This document shows positions 42,402-51,046 of a stretch of DNA of 64,000 nucleotides, in pieces. Origin of the DNA: Yoonia sediminilitoris (GTDB taxonomy: Bacteria; Pseudomonadota; Alphaproteobacteria; Rhodobacterales; Rhodobacteraceae). Within the stretch, counting starts at the first letter, position 1, and the number at the start of each line of letters is the position of its first letter. Location of the stretch: NCBI RefSeq assembly GCF_003058085.1, contig NZ_QBUD01000004.1:62001-126000 (forward strand), given 5' to 3'. A program made the translations under genes and the position numbers. The notes below the pieces were generated by a model. The model did not search any database and was not told the origin of the DNA. It worked only from the letters and a program-made list of their open reading frames with translations.

Positions 42402-44105
42402 CTATCCCGCAAGTTCTTCCGCTGTGATGGCCATCAGATCATCGCCCCCTTCGCGGGCGTGGGCAAGCAGGCCTACATGTTCGGGCAGCACCCGCATGAT
42501 GTAGAAGGTCGCAAGCTTCAGCCGCGCGACATCGCCATTGATCGCGGCCGACAGGTGGGCGTGGCCACCCAACACCCGTGCAAAGGCGCGCAGAAAGGGC
42601 ACAGCCCCTGCAAAACGGTTGGTCAGATCATCCTGACTGACCAGCCATTCGGTAGTTTCGCGCAACGTCTCTGCCGCTTGCCAGACGGCTTCGGCCAATT
42701 CGGGATGGGTGGCTTTTGCGTTTTCGGCCCCCTGCTCGATTTCATCAAGCAAGGCAAAGGCGGCTTCGCCCCCATCCATCAGTTTGCGCGCAACAAGGTC
42801 CATCGCCTGAATGCCGTTGGTGCCTTCGTAGATCGTCGACACGCGCACATCACGGGCATACTGAGCGGCACCGGTTTCCTCGATAAAGCCCATGCCGCCA
42901 AAAACCTGTATGCCTGTGGCAGCCAGTTCAACGCCAATGTCTGTACCGAATGCCTTGCAGATCGGCGTCAGGAATGCTGCACGCGCCGTCCACGCTTTGT
43001 CACCTGTCGCCGTTGACATATCAATCGCAACTGCGTTCATCAAAGCGATGGCGCGTGCGGCAAAGACTTCGGACTTCATCGTTGCCAGCATCCGGCGCAC
43101 ATCGGCATGTTCTACGATGGTGCCCGTGCCCGGTGCACGGCCCTGCTTGCGGTCCATGGCATAGGCCAGCGCATGTTGCAGCGCACCTTCGGCAATGCCG
43201 ATGCCCTGCGTGCCCACACCCAGTCGGGCGTTGTTCATCATGGTGAACATGGCCGCCATGCCGCCGTGTTCGGCACCAACGAGCCAGCCCTTTGCACAAT
43301 CATATTCCATGACGGCTGTGGGCGACCCGTGCAGGCCCATTTTATGCTCCAGACTGACGATGCGCAGGCTGTTGCGCTCTGCGGGTTTGCCATCGGCATC
43401 GGGAATCAGCTTGGGCACCATAAACAGGCTGATGCCCTTGGTGCCGGGCACCCCGTCGGGCAACCGCGCCAGCACCAGATGGCACGTGTTCGCTGTGAAA
43501 TCATTATCAGCCCAGGTGATATATATCTTTTGACCCGAAATCGCATAGCTACCGTCACCGTTTGGTTCGGCTTTGGTGCGCAAGGCCCCTACATCCGACC
43601 CGGCCTGCGGTTCGGTCAGGTTCATTGTGCCGTTCCATTCGCCCGAAATCAGCTTGGGTAGATAGGTCTCTTTGATGAAATCGGACCCGTGATGCTCCAG
43701 TGCCTCGATCTGGCCCTGACTCATCAACGGGTTGAGTTGCAAAGCAAGACAGGCGCCGGACATCATGTCATTCACGGCGGTGGTCATGGTCATGGGCAGC
43801 CCCATCCCACCATTTTCGACCGATGCTGACATGCCGATCCAGCCGCCCTCTGCGATGGCTTGATAGGCGGCACCAAATCCAGGCGGGGTACGAACAACAC
43901 CATTTTCCAGACGCGCAGGATGCAAGTCGCCGTCGCGGTTGATTGGCGCGATCACTTCGTCACACATCTTGGCCGCTTCGGTCAGGATGGCATCAACCAT
44001 ATCGGCCGTTGCATCGGTAAAGCGGTCCGTTGCCGCGACCTTATCGAAACCGACGACATGCTCCATCAGGAACCGGAATTCATTGACTGGTGCACGATAT
44101 GCCAT
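42402..44105 (-). CDS. Acyl-CoA dehydrogenase, DmdC-like long form
   Basis: A 567-residue flavoenzyme. Seen: an extended N-terminus (APVNEFRFLMEHVVGFDKVA), MNLTEPQAGSDVGALRTKAE and YAISGQKIYITWADND (FAD/substrate region), MGLHGSPTAVMEYD, IQVFGGMGFIEETGAAQYARD and IYEGTNGIQAMDLVARKL, then a ~120-residue C-terminal helical domain. This architecture and wording match DmdC (3-methylmercaptopropionyl-CoA dehydrogenase of DMSP demethylation) and its close relatives. Roseobacters carry several, so exact substrate is unsure. ATG 44105 follows GGAGGT. Confidence 0.9.
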   Translation of the reverse strand: MAYRAPVNEFRFLMEHVVGFDKVAATDRFTDATADMVDAILTEAAKMCDEVIAPINRDGDLHPARLENGVVRTPPGFGAAYQAIAEGGWIGMSASVENGGMGLPMTMTTAVNDMMSGACLALQLNPLMSQGQIEALEHHGSDFIKETYLPKLISGEWNGTMNLTEPQAGSDVGALRTKAEPNGDGSYAISGQKIYITWADNDFTANTCHLVLARLPDGVPGTKGISLFMVPKLIPDADGKPAERNSLRIVSLEHKMGLHGSPTAVMEYDCAKGWLVGAEHGGMAAMFTMMNNARLGVGTQGIGIAEGALQHALAYAMDRKQGRAPGTGTIVEHADVRRMLATMKSEVFAARAIALMNAVAIDMSTATGDKAWTARAAFLTPICKAFGTDIGVELAATGIQVFGGMGFIEETGAAQYARDVRVSTIYEGTNGIQAMDLVARKLMDGGEAAFALLDEIEQGAENAKATHPELAEAVWQAAETLRETTEWLVSQDDLTNRFAGAVPFLRAFARVLGGHAHLSAAINGDVARLKLATFYIMRVLPEHVGLLAHAREGGDDLMAITAEELAG

Positions 44106-44296
44106 GGTATTACCTCCGCTTTGTTCCGTGCCAAAGGGCGTTCCGCCGACACAGCCACTTGACGCTACGATAAACTTGCCTTCCGCCCCTTCAACCAAAA
44201 CGCCACGTCACGATCTGTGACAAAGATGGTTAGGGCCCAAAGCCCCCGTCCGCGCAGTTTGCTGGACACTGGCGCTTGCGGCGCTACGCTGGCCGC

Positions 44297-45496
44297 ATGA
44301 CAGCCACACCGCATTTCGCAGAACCCGCCCCACGCGCCCTTTGCACCGATTGCGGGGTGTCGCGGATGTCTGACCCAAGTGCCTGCGGTCAGGCCTGCCA
44401 GTTCATCAAACCAGACTACCCCCGCCTTGAGCAAAAGGCGCATGGCCGCGCCGCTGCCACGTCGGGCGACGAAGCCTTCTTTGGTGTCAACGCCGCGATG
44501 TACCGTGCCGCCCTGACCCCGGCCCGCCCCGGCGCGCAATGGACAGGCCTGACAACAAGGCTGGCCGAACAATTGCTGCAATCGGGCACGGTTGATGCGG
44601 TGCTGACGATGGTCCCTGATGCAGACGACAAGTGGCGACCCCGCCCTGCAATCATCACCGACCCCACTGACATGGCAGAGGCGCGGGGCATGCGCATGGG
44701 CTATGCCCCGCTGCTTGCCCTGTTGGAGCCCGCGCGTGATGCAGGGCACAAACGTATCGCCGTGATCGGCATCCCCTGTCAGATTTACGCCTTGCGCGCG
44801 CTTGAGGCCAAATTGGGTTTTGAGCGCATTTATGTGATCGGTACCCCATGTTCCGACAACACCACGACCGAGAATTTTCACGGCTTTCTGGCCCGCCTGA
44901 CCGATAGGCCAGAAACGGTGATCTACATGGAATTCCGGGCGGATTATCATGTGGAGTTGCGCTTTGAAGACGGTAGCCAGCGGCTGATCCCGTTTCTCAA
45001 GCTGCCTATCAGTGATCTGCCGCCCGACTTCTTTCCGCTGACTTGCAAGACCTGCGTGGATTACACCAACCGGCTGGCCGATATCACCGTGGGGTATATG
45101 GCCGGTGAGGGCGACCAATGGCTGATCGTTCGTAACGCACGCGGGCAGGCGATGCTTGATGCGCTGGGGGACGAAGTGATGCTGACCGCCCCCGGATCAC
45201 GTGGCAAACGGGCGGGGTCTGTCAAAGGGTTCGTCGAAAACACGCGCCTTGCGGCAGGGGGGCTGCCACTGCGCCGGATGCCTGACTGGCTGCGCGGCAT
45301 CATGGGCTGGCTGATGCCGCGGATCGGGCCACGCGGGTTGGAATTCGCTCGCGCACGGGTGGAAATGAAAGCGGCCGAGACGGTCCTGCATCTGCGCCGC
45401 GAAGAACCCGCCAAGATGAAAAACATGATCCCCGCCCATGTCTGGAACCTTGCCGAACCCTATGGGCTGACCCCGGACGAGGGTGAAAAACGCTAG
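44297..45496 (+). CDS. F420 hydrogenase/dehydrogenase beta-subunit-like (BciB-like) iron-sulfur protein
   Basis: A 399-residue cytoplasmic redox protein. Seen: N-terminal cysteine cluster ALCTDCGVSRMSDPSACGQAC, the FrhB/FpoF-type core with VAVIGIPCQIYALRALE (here RIAVIGIPCQIYALRA), IGTPCSDNTTTENFHGFL, and PLTCKTCVDYTNRLADITVGYM. Two Fe-S clusters and FAD are usual in the family, which includes the 8-vinyl chlorophyllide reductase BciB. No other bacteriochlorophyll genes are in the window, so another reductase role is equally possible. ATG 44297. Confidence 0.85.
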   Translation: MTATPHFAEPAPRALCTDCGVSRMSDPSACGQACQFIKPDYPRLEQKAHGRAAATSGDEAFFGVNAAMYRAALTPARPGAQWTGLTTRLAEQLLQSGTVDAVLTMVPDADDKWRPRPAIITDPTDMAEARGMRMGYAPLLALLEPARDAGHKRIAVIGIPCQIYALRALEAKLGFERIYVIGTPCSDNTTTENFHGFLARLTDRPETVIYMEFRADYHVELRFEDGSQRLIPFLKLPISDLPPDFFPLTCKTCVDYTNRLADITVGYMAGEGDQWLIVRNARGQAMLDALGDEVMLTAPGSRGKRAGSVKGFVENTRLAAGGLPLRRMPDWLRGIMGWLMPRIGPRGLEFARARVEMKAAETVLHLRREEPAKMKNMIPAHVWNLAEPYGLTPDEGEKR

Positions 45497-46389
45497 GGGC
45501 TTTTCGCAGTATAGACACCAACAACCTCAAGACTGTTGGTATCAATGGCGACGGTCCCGCCGACCTCATCCGCATCGGGGCCAAAAAACTCGCCCCTTGT
45601 GCCAGATGATTCCGTGTCGTCATTCAAGCCCGAGAACAGGCTGCCTGTTCCCGTCGCACGCCCGCCGACAAAGGCCGCCCCGTTCAAATTGGCGCCAGAT
45701 ATGGTGAGCGTGCCCGCGTCAATTGTTGCGGGGTCCGCATTTCCCCGACCTGTCAGACCGGTAAAGCTGATGTTCGCGTTGCTGTTCTCAAAAGAGACGT
45801 TCACCTCGGCCGCTCCGCTGACGGCATAGGTGTCTGTCGTATCGGTCGCCTGTAGCCGCACGTCGCCATTGTAAATGGACGAGCCTGTCCCAATTCCCGT
45901 TGCAAGTGCCGATGATGTGGGGGCCGTCTGGACACCCACAACCCCTGTGCCGAACTGGTCAAAGTCAGACCCCTGCAATTGGAACACCCGGACATAATCC
46001 GTGTTTGACAGGTTTTGCAGTGTCGCGGTGCCACCTTCATCAAGATCAACCAAGGTCCGGCCCTGATTGATCGCCCCGGCGAAAAGCCCGCCGGTGATAC
46101 GGCCTGCATCGTGGTCAAGCGCGCCAGTGTTCTGGTCCAATCCGGTTAGTTCGGTCGACACGGACACATAGCGCAAAGACGACAGTTGTCCGCTTGTCGT
46201 ATTGGCAAATACCACCGCACTGCCCTGCACGCCGTCCACCGCCTCTGGCGGGATTGACGCGCTTTCGCCAGAAATGTCAGCCGCAGGGGCCTGCACTTCG
46301 CCGCTACCGCCGCCACCGCCACAGGCGCTCAGCAAAATGGCAGCGCATATCGCAAGCGGCCAAGGGCCCGTTCTGTCCGTTTTGGTCAT
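45493..46389 (-). CDS. TbpB-like beta-barrel lipoprotein, partner of RTX peptidase
   Basis: A 298-residue predicted surface lipoprotein. Seen: lipobox ILLSAC then GGGGGS (Cys about residue 23), a beta-strand rich body and the C-terminal barrel end SGTRGEFFGPDADEVGGTVAI, a hallmark of transferrin-binding-protein-B-like and fHbp-like lipoproteins. Ligand unknown. Its ATG lies in the stop codon region of the RTX peptidase (4-bp overlap), so it is made together with it. A shorter relative is encoded at 29449. Confidence 0.85.
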   Translation of the reverse strand: MTKTDRTGPWPLAICAAILLSACGGGGGSGEVQAPAADISGESASIPPEAVDGVQGSAVVFANTTSGQLSSLRYVSVSTELTGLDQNTGALDHDAGRITGGLFAGAINQGRTLVDLDEGGTATLQNLSNTDYVRVFQLQGSDFDQFGTGVVGVQTAPTSSALATGIGTGSSIYNGDVRLQATDTTDTYAVSGAAEVNVSFENSNANISFTGLTGRGNADPATIDAGTLTISGANLNGAAFVGGRATGTGSLFSGLNDDTESSGTRGEFFGPDADEVGGTVAIDTNSLEVVGVYTAKSP

Positions 46390-47681
46390 ATCAGAAAGTC
46401 ATCCGTCGTCAGGCCGCTTTCCAGCAGGCCGTGAAATACAATTGTCGTGCCTTGGTCGGCAAAAACCGCGCGACCGCCTGTGTCATTGATATTGGCAAAA
46501 ACGTCGCTTGCGCGGCTGTAGCCAAAATCAATGAGGTCGATCTGGTCAATCCCGCTTTGGAAATCGACGCCCACGGCGCGTGTGCTGGCCGGATTGCCGG
46601 CATCAATCGCGAGTTCCCCGATCACGTTGGTCCCATCATCGGTGCGGAACAGGAAAATATCAGCGCCGCCGCCGCCTTCCAGATAATCAGTGCCTGCGCC
46701 TGCAATCAGCACATCGCGCCCGGCAAAGAAACTGTTGGCGGGGTCGCCGCGCAGCGTGTCGTTTCCTGAACCACCATCCAGCCGGTCATTGCCGATGCCA
46801 CCCAACAGGATGTCATTGCTCCCGCCGCCGTTGGCGGTCAAAGGGCCAGCGCCGCCAACGATGACGTCATTGCCGACGTTCCCATAAAGGGCATTCACCC
46901 CCAAGGTATCTACGATGTAATCCGCCCCGCTGTTGCCCGATATGATGTCATTGCCGCCGCCACCGTTGATCCGGTCTGCCGCCTGGCTGCCCTGTACTAC
47001 GTCGTTGCCTGCGGCTGCATCAATCGTCTGCCCGGTCAAATAGCTGCTGTAATCGATCATGTCATCGCCATCTGTGGGCGCATCAGGAACGGTCGATTCC
47101 CTTACGCCGTAAAGCGCTTGGATCCCTGCGATGTCGCCATCGCCCAGTTCGGTCGCATAGACTGTAGCATTCATGATCTCGGTATTGTCGGTCACATGGT
47201 CGAGCCCCAGCGCATGCCCGATTTCATGCAAGACAACTGCAAAAAAGCTCAGCCCGCCTTCATCGTCCGGCACCCATGTGTTGTCAGAGTCCATATAGAT
47301 CGTCGCGCTAAAAATCTCGGCCACATCATTGTCGCGATCAGCGCCAGACCTGTAACGATAGCTGGCCAAGCCAACCGTGGACCCCGACAGGTTTGGAACC
47401 TGCGATGCATTATCTGTCTCGATATCAATGTCGGCGCTGCTGTTGGGGTCATACTCCACCATACGGAACGACAGGTTCGTCACCGATTGCCACGCGCTGA
47501 ACGCCGCTTGCACAGCGAATTCGAAATTCGTCCGGCTAAAGCGGGAATCATGTCTCAGATCATCAAGGTTCATTGACCATGTGATTTCACCACTGGGGCG
47601 CTCCAGTACGTCCTCGCCCCATTTCAGGAAATAGAGGTTCGGGTCGTCTTCAAAGGTCCCTGTGGACAGTTCGTAGGTCAT
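46386..47681 (-). CDS. Secreted M10-type metallopeptidase with RTX calcium repeats
   Basis: A 431-residue protein. Seen: N-terminal matrixin-like peptidase domain with zinc motif VVLHEIGHALGLDH (about 155-168) and Met-turn NATEIMNATVY-like (EIMNATVYA), then RTX repeats (about 220-345) such as GGGGNDIISGNSGADYI and GIGNDRLDGGSGNDTL, and a C-terminal RTX/serralysin-type secretion domain ending GLTTDDFLI. There is no signal peptide, as expected for type I secretion. ATG 47681 follows GCGGAG. A CtrA-type box lies about 46 bp upstream. Overlaps the lipoprotein gene. Confidence 0.9.
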   Translation of the reverse strand: MTYELSTGTFEDDPNLYFLKWGEDVLERPSGEITWSMNLDDLRHDSRFSRTNFEFAVQAAFSAWQSVTNLSFRMVEYDPNSSADIDIETDNASQVPNLSGSTVGLASYRYRSGADRDNDVAEIFSATIYMDSDNTWVPDDEGGLSFFAVVLHEIGHALGLDHVTDNTEIMNATVYATELGDGDIAGIQALYGVRESTVPDAPTDGDDMIDYSSYLTGQTIDAAAGNDVVQGSQAADRINGGGGNDIISGNSGADYIVDTLGVNALYGNVGNDVIVGGAGPLTANGGGSNDILLGGIGNDRLDGGSGNDTLRGDPANSFFAGRDVLIAGAGTDYLEGGGGADIFLFRTDDGTNVIGELAIDAGNPASTRAVGVDFQSGIDQIDLIDFGYSRASDVFANINDTGGRAVFADQGTTIVFHGLLESGLTTDDFLI

Positions 47682-47726
47682 GCAGTCGCTCCGCTTGGGC
47701 GCGGTCACACGACGCCCATGCCATTC

Positions 47727-47743
47727 GTTAACACTTGATTAAC
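47727..47743. promoter_or_regulatory. CtrA-type binding site upstream of RTX peptidase
   Basis: GTTAACACTTGATTAAC contains TTAA-N7-TTAA exactly (47728-47731 and 47739-47742), the consensus of the alphaproteobacterial regulator CtrA, and it reads as a full site on both strands. It lies 46 bp before the peptidase start. In roseobacters CtrA controls motility and secretion genes, so control of this exported enzyme is plausible. Confidence 0.65.
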
Positions 47744-47873
47744 CTTTCACCAGAGACACTGACGAAAATAAGGCAAGAACCAGAACCACAGAGGGATTTC
47801 GGCACGTTGATGCCGAGCGGGCCAAAAGTCGGCAGAATAACGCTCAAATGCGGGCTTATCCGCTGGTTAAGCG

Positions 47874-48335
47874 TTAGGATACGGGCAAAGCGGTCGTCTG
47901 CCGCACGGTGCGCAATGCAAACGATGACTGCATTTGGGCAACCCCCGGCAAGGTCGCAAGGTAACGGCGATGGATGCGCGCGAAATCATCGGTATCGCGG
48001 GCAACAACCTTTAGCAGATAATCCGCCGTCCCGGCCATCAAATGACATTCAAGCACGTCGGGGATACGGGCCACAGCCCTTTCAAACGCATCAAGCACCT
48101 CGTTCGCCTGGCCACTCAGCGTGATTTCGACAAAGACGGTCGTCGGCAATCCCATCTTGCGGATGTCCAACAAGGCGACATAGTCCCGGATATAGCCGTC
48201 TTTCTCAAGCCGTTGCACACGTCGGTGGCAGGCAGAGGCGGACAGGTTTGCGACCTCGGACAGTTCCGCGTTCGATATACGTCCGGTCTTTTGCAGAACC
48301 GCAAGGATTCGGCGATCAATGCTATCAAGTTCCAA
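47874..48335 (-). CDS. Lrp/AsnC-family regulator, likely regulator of ald
   Basis: A 153-residue regulator. Seen: ELDSIDRRILAVLQKTGRISNAELSEVANLSASACHRRVQRLEKDG (winged HTH) and the RAM domain with VFVEITLSGQANEVLDAF and VLECHLMAGTADYLLKVVARD. TTG 48335 with AAGGA 11 bases before it gives the standard length; the ATG at 48428 would add 31 non-homologous residues. Divergent from ald, the arrangement of AldR-type activators that respond to alanine. Confidence 0.88.
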   Translation of the reverse strand: MELDSIDRRILAVLQKTGRISNAELSEVANLSASACHRRVQRLEKDGYIRDYVALLDIRKMGLPTTVFVEITLSGQANEVLDAFERAVARIPDVLECHLMAGTADYLLKVVARDTDDFARIHRRYLATLPGVAQMQSSFALRTVRQTTALPVS

Positions 48336-48471
48336 TTGGCGCGTAATCCTTCGAAGAAACGAATAACAAGCACGTATTTCTACCGCAGATAACGCTAACA
48401 GACAATCAATCATCCCGAGAATTTGCATGCGTTCTCAAGCATCATTGCCCTGCATGAGGGAGGAAGACACT

Positions 48472-49590
48472 ATGCACATCGGTTGCCCGAAAGAAATCAA
48501 ACCGCAAGAGTTTCGCGTGGGCCTGACACCCAACGCCGCACGCGAGGCGGTCGCACATGGTCACAAAGTGACAGTGGAAACGAACGCGGGTGCGGGCGCG
48601 GGTTTTCCCGACGCAGACTACAAGGACGCTGGGGCCGAAATTGCCGGCACCGCTGCTGACGTCTTTGACGCAGCAGACATGATCGTCAAGGTAAAGGAAC
48701 CGCAGCCCGTCGAACGCAAAATGCTGCGTGAAGGACAGATTCTGTTCACTTATCTGCATCTTGCGCCGGATCCGGCCCAAACCAGGGACCTGATGGAATC
48801 GGGTGCCACCTGCATCGCCTATGAGACGGTCACAGACGACCGCGGCGGGCTGCCGCTGCTGGCGCCCATGTCTGAAGTGGCGGGCAAACTTGCGCCGCAG
48901 GTCGGTGCTTGGACGCTGCAAAAGGCAAACGGCGGGCGGGGTGTGCTGATGGGTGGCGTTCCCGGTGTCGGCCCGGCCCGCGTGGTTGTTATCGGCGGCG
49001 GGGTTGTCGGGACCCATGCCGCCCGGATCGCAGCGGGCATGGGTGCAGATGTCACCGTGCTGGACCGTTCACTGCCGCGCCTGCGCTATCTGGACGATGT
49101 ATTCGGCAGGCAATTCAAGACTTCCTATGCCAGTGCGGGCAACACGATGGACCTTGCCCGAGAGGCGGATTTGATCGTCGGTGCGGTGCTCATTCCCGGT
49201 GCTGCGGCGCCCAAGCTGATCTCTCGGGCGCAGCTGGCGGAGCTGAAACCGGGGGCCGCTCTTGTTGATGTGGCCATTGATCAGGGTGGTTGTTTTGAAA
49301 CCTCAAAAGCGACGACCCATCAGGATCCGATCTATGACGTGGACGGGATCATGCACTATTGCGTTGCCAATATGCCGGGGGCCGTTGCACGGACCTCCAC
49401 AATTGCTTTGGGCAATGCGACAATGCCGTTTATGCTGTCGCTTGCCGACAAAGGCTGGCGGCAGGCCTGCGAAGACGACCCGCATCTGCTGGCTGGGCTC
49501 AACGTACATGCGGGGCAACTGACCTATTATGCAGTGGGCAAAGCGCTTGGCATTGATGTGCTGTCGCCCACGCTGGCGCTCAGATCATAG
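48472..49590 (+). CDS. ald: Alanine dehydrogenase
   Basis: A 372-residue NAD-dependent enzyme converting L-alanine to pyruvate and ammonia. Seen: IGCPKEIKPQEFRVGLTP, KVKEPQPVE with Lys, LFTYLHLAPD with His, VVVIGGGVVGTHAARIAAGMGADVTVLD (NAD fold, about 170-197) and ATTHQDPIYDVDGIMHYCVANMPGAVARTST. ATG 48472 follows GGGAGGAAG. A clear terminator follows at 49611. Likely under the divergent Lrp-type regulator. Confidence 0.96.
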   Translation: MHIGCPKEIKPQEFRVGLTPNAAREAVAHGHKVTVETNAGAGAGFPDADYKDAGAEIAGTAADVFDAADMIVKVKEPQPVERKMLREGQILFTYLHLAPDPAQTRDLMESGATCIAYETVTDDRGGLPLLAPMSEVAGKLAPQVGAWTLQKANGGRGVLMGGVPGVGPARVVVIGGGVVGTHAARIAAGMGADVTVLDRSLPRLRYLDDVFGRQFKTSYASAGNTMDLAREADLIVGAVLIPGAAAPKLISRAQLAELKPGAALVDVAIDQGGCFETSKATTHQDPIYDVDGIMHYCVANMPGAVARTSTIALGNATMPFMLSLADKGWRQACEDDPHLLAGLNVHAGQLTYYAVGKALGIDVLSPTLALRS

Positions 49591-49605
49591 GCATTACTTA
49601 AAAAG

Positions 49606-49640
49606 GCCAAAAAGCCCGCGCGTCAGCGGGCTTTCTGGCC
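49606..49640 (+). terminator. Rho-independent terminator of ald
   Basis: AAAGCCCGC (49611-49619) and GCGGGCTTT (49626-49634) form a 9-bp stem with a 6-base loop, extended by GGCC/GGCC outside. It lies about 20 bp past the ald stop and works as well on the opposite strand. Confidence 0.85.
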
Positions 49641-49756
49641 CATATCCGCAGCTGCGCACAGGGTTACCTGCAAAAACCACACAGTAACACGGGTTTCATT
49701 AACCAATTTTCCCCCTACCTTGAGGTCATCTGTCCTAACCCAAGGAAGCCGACCAA

Positions 49757-50455
49757 ATGCTTGATCTGTCCGCCTACCCGATCACTCAACGATGGCCCGC
49801 CAAAGACCCGTCGGTCATTCAGCTTTATTCCTTTCCGACCCCCAATGGCGTGAAGGCGTCAATCGCCCTTGAGGAAATGGGCCTGCCATATGAACCGCAT
49901 CTGGTGACTTTGTCAGACAGCGATGTGAAAAGTGACGCCTTTCTGTCGCTGAACCCCAACAACAAGATCCCCGCCATTATCGACCCCAATGGGCCTGATG
50001 GGCCAATCGGGATTTTTGAAAGCGGGGCAATCCTACTGTATCTGGCGGAAAAAACGGGGAAGTTCATCGGCAGCAGTGCCGCTGACAAGGCCCGGATTTC
50101 CCAGTGGCTGATGTTCCAGATGGGCGGTATTGGCCCGATGTTCGGACAGATGGGTTTCTTCTATAAATTCGCCGGATCACAGATCAAAGACGCGCGCCCC
50201 CGCGAAAAATACCGCGACGAAGCCATCCGTTTGCTGGCTGTTGTCGACAAGCAACTGGAAGGGCGCGACTGGATTACTGATGACTATTCCATCGCCGACA
50301 TGGCCATTGCCCCATGGATCAATGCGCTGGAATTCTACGGCACCAAAGATGTTGTGGGCTATCATGACCTGAAAAACGTCCCCGCATATGTTGAACGGTT
50401 TTTTGCCCGCCCCGCCGTCGACAAGGCCAAGAACATCCCGCCGCGTCCGGTCTAG
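49757..50455 (+). CDS. Glutathione S-transferase-family protein (YfcG/YghU-like)
   Basis: A 232-residue protein with a thioredoxin-fold N-terminal domain, IQLYSFPTPNGVKASIALEEMGLPYEPHLV, where the TPN motif replaces the catalytic Tyr/Ser as in the Nu-class enzymes YfcG and YghU, then NPNNKIPAIIDP, GIFESGAILLYLAEKTGKF (glutathione-binding ES) and a helical C-terminal domain with DYSIADMAIAPWI. Such enzymes act as disulfide-bond reductases with glutathione. Start ATG 49757 after AAGGAAG. Its TAG stop is in TAGGGTCAGG, as for two other genes here. Confidence 0.92.
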   Translation: MLDLSAYPITQRWPAKDPSVIQLYSFPTPNGVKASIALEEMGLPYEPHLVTLSDSDVKSDAFLSLNPNNKIPAIIDPNGPDGPIGIFESGAILLYLAEKTGKFIGSSAADKARISQWLMFQMGGIGPMFGQMGFFYKFAGSQIKDARPREKYRDEAIRLLAVVDKQLEGRDWITDDYSIADMAIAPWINALEFYGTKDVVGYHDLKNVPAYVERFFARPAVDKAKNIPPRPV

Positions 50456-50539
50456 GGTCAGGAATCTGGTGATAGAGATTTTGCATTGGCTTGATCTCTC
50501 TGAGATAGTGGGCCGCGAATATAGAATGAGGAAATAATC

Positions 50540-50992
50540 ATGACCCTGAGTGTATACCTGTCGGGTGAAATCCATACGGACTGGCGCGACGAAATCATCA
50601 AAGGCAGTCAGGCCGCAGGTCTGGATGTCGTGTTTTCATCGCCTGTGACTGACCACGCTGCATCCGACGATTGCGGCGTCGCCATCATGGGGGCAGAACC
50701 GGACAAGTTCTGGCATGACAACAAGGGCGCAAGGCTGAACGCGATCCGCACTCGCCACGGGATTGAAATGGCCGATATTGTCGTTGTGCGCTTTGGTGAG
50801 AAATACAAACAGTGGAATGCTGCCTTTGATGCGGGTATGGCCGCCGCTTTGGGTAAATCGCTGATCGTGATGCATCAAGACGAACACCAGCACCCACTCA
50901 AAGAGGTAGACGCCGCAGCGCTGGCCGTGACCAAGACGCCCGCGCAGGTGGTCGATATCCTGACATATGTGCAGCGCGGCACCCTGCCCTGA
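50540..50992 (+). CDS. YtoQ-family protein
   Basis: A 150-residue protein: LSVYLSGEIHTDWRDEIIKG, SPVTDHAASDDCG, FWHDNKGARLNAIRTRHGIEMADIVVVRFGEKYKQWNAAFDAG and LIVMHQDEHQHPLKEVDAAA match YtoQ, a small family with a nucleoside 2-deoxyribosyltransferase-like fold. Function is not established. Own terminator follows. Confidence 0.88.
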   Translation: MTLSVYLSGEIHTDWRDEIIKGSQAAGLDVVFSSPVTDHAASDDCGVAIMGAEPDKFWHDNKGARLNAIRTRHGIEMADIVVVRFGEKYKQWNAAFDAGMAAALGKSLIVMHQDEHQHPLKEVDAAALAVTKTPAQVVDILTYVQRGTLP

Positions 50993-51010
50993 TCTGACAA
51001 GTTTGATCCG

Positions 51011-51040
51011 CAGGCCCAGAGGTTGCTCTGGGCCTGTTTT
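51011..51040 (+). terminator. Rho-independent terminator after ytoQ-like gene
   Basis: CAGGCCCAGAG and CTCTGGGCCTG form a perfect 11-bp stem with a GTTG loop followed by TTTT. It lies 18 bp after the stop codon, before convergent pheT. Confidence 0.9.
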
Positions 51041-51046
51041 CAAGCC

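Noticed and set aside
48336-48428. 31-residue extension of the Lrp regulator from ATG 48428
   Set aside because: The added residues are unlike Lrp proteins; TTG 48335 gives 153 residues, the same length as the other Lrp here, with a ribosome site.
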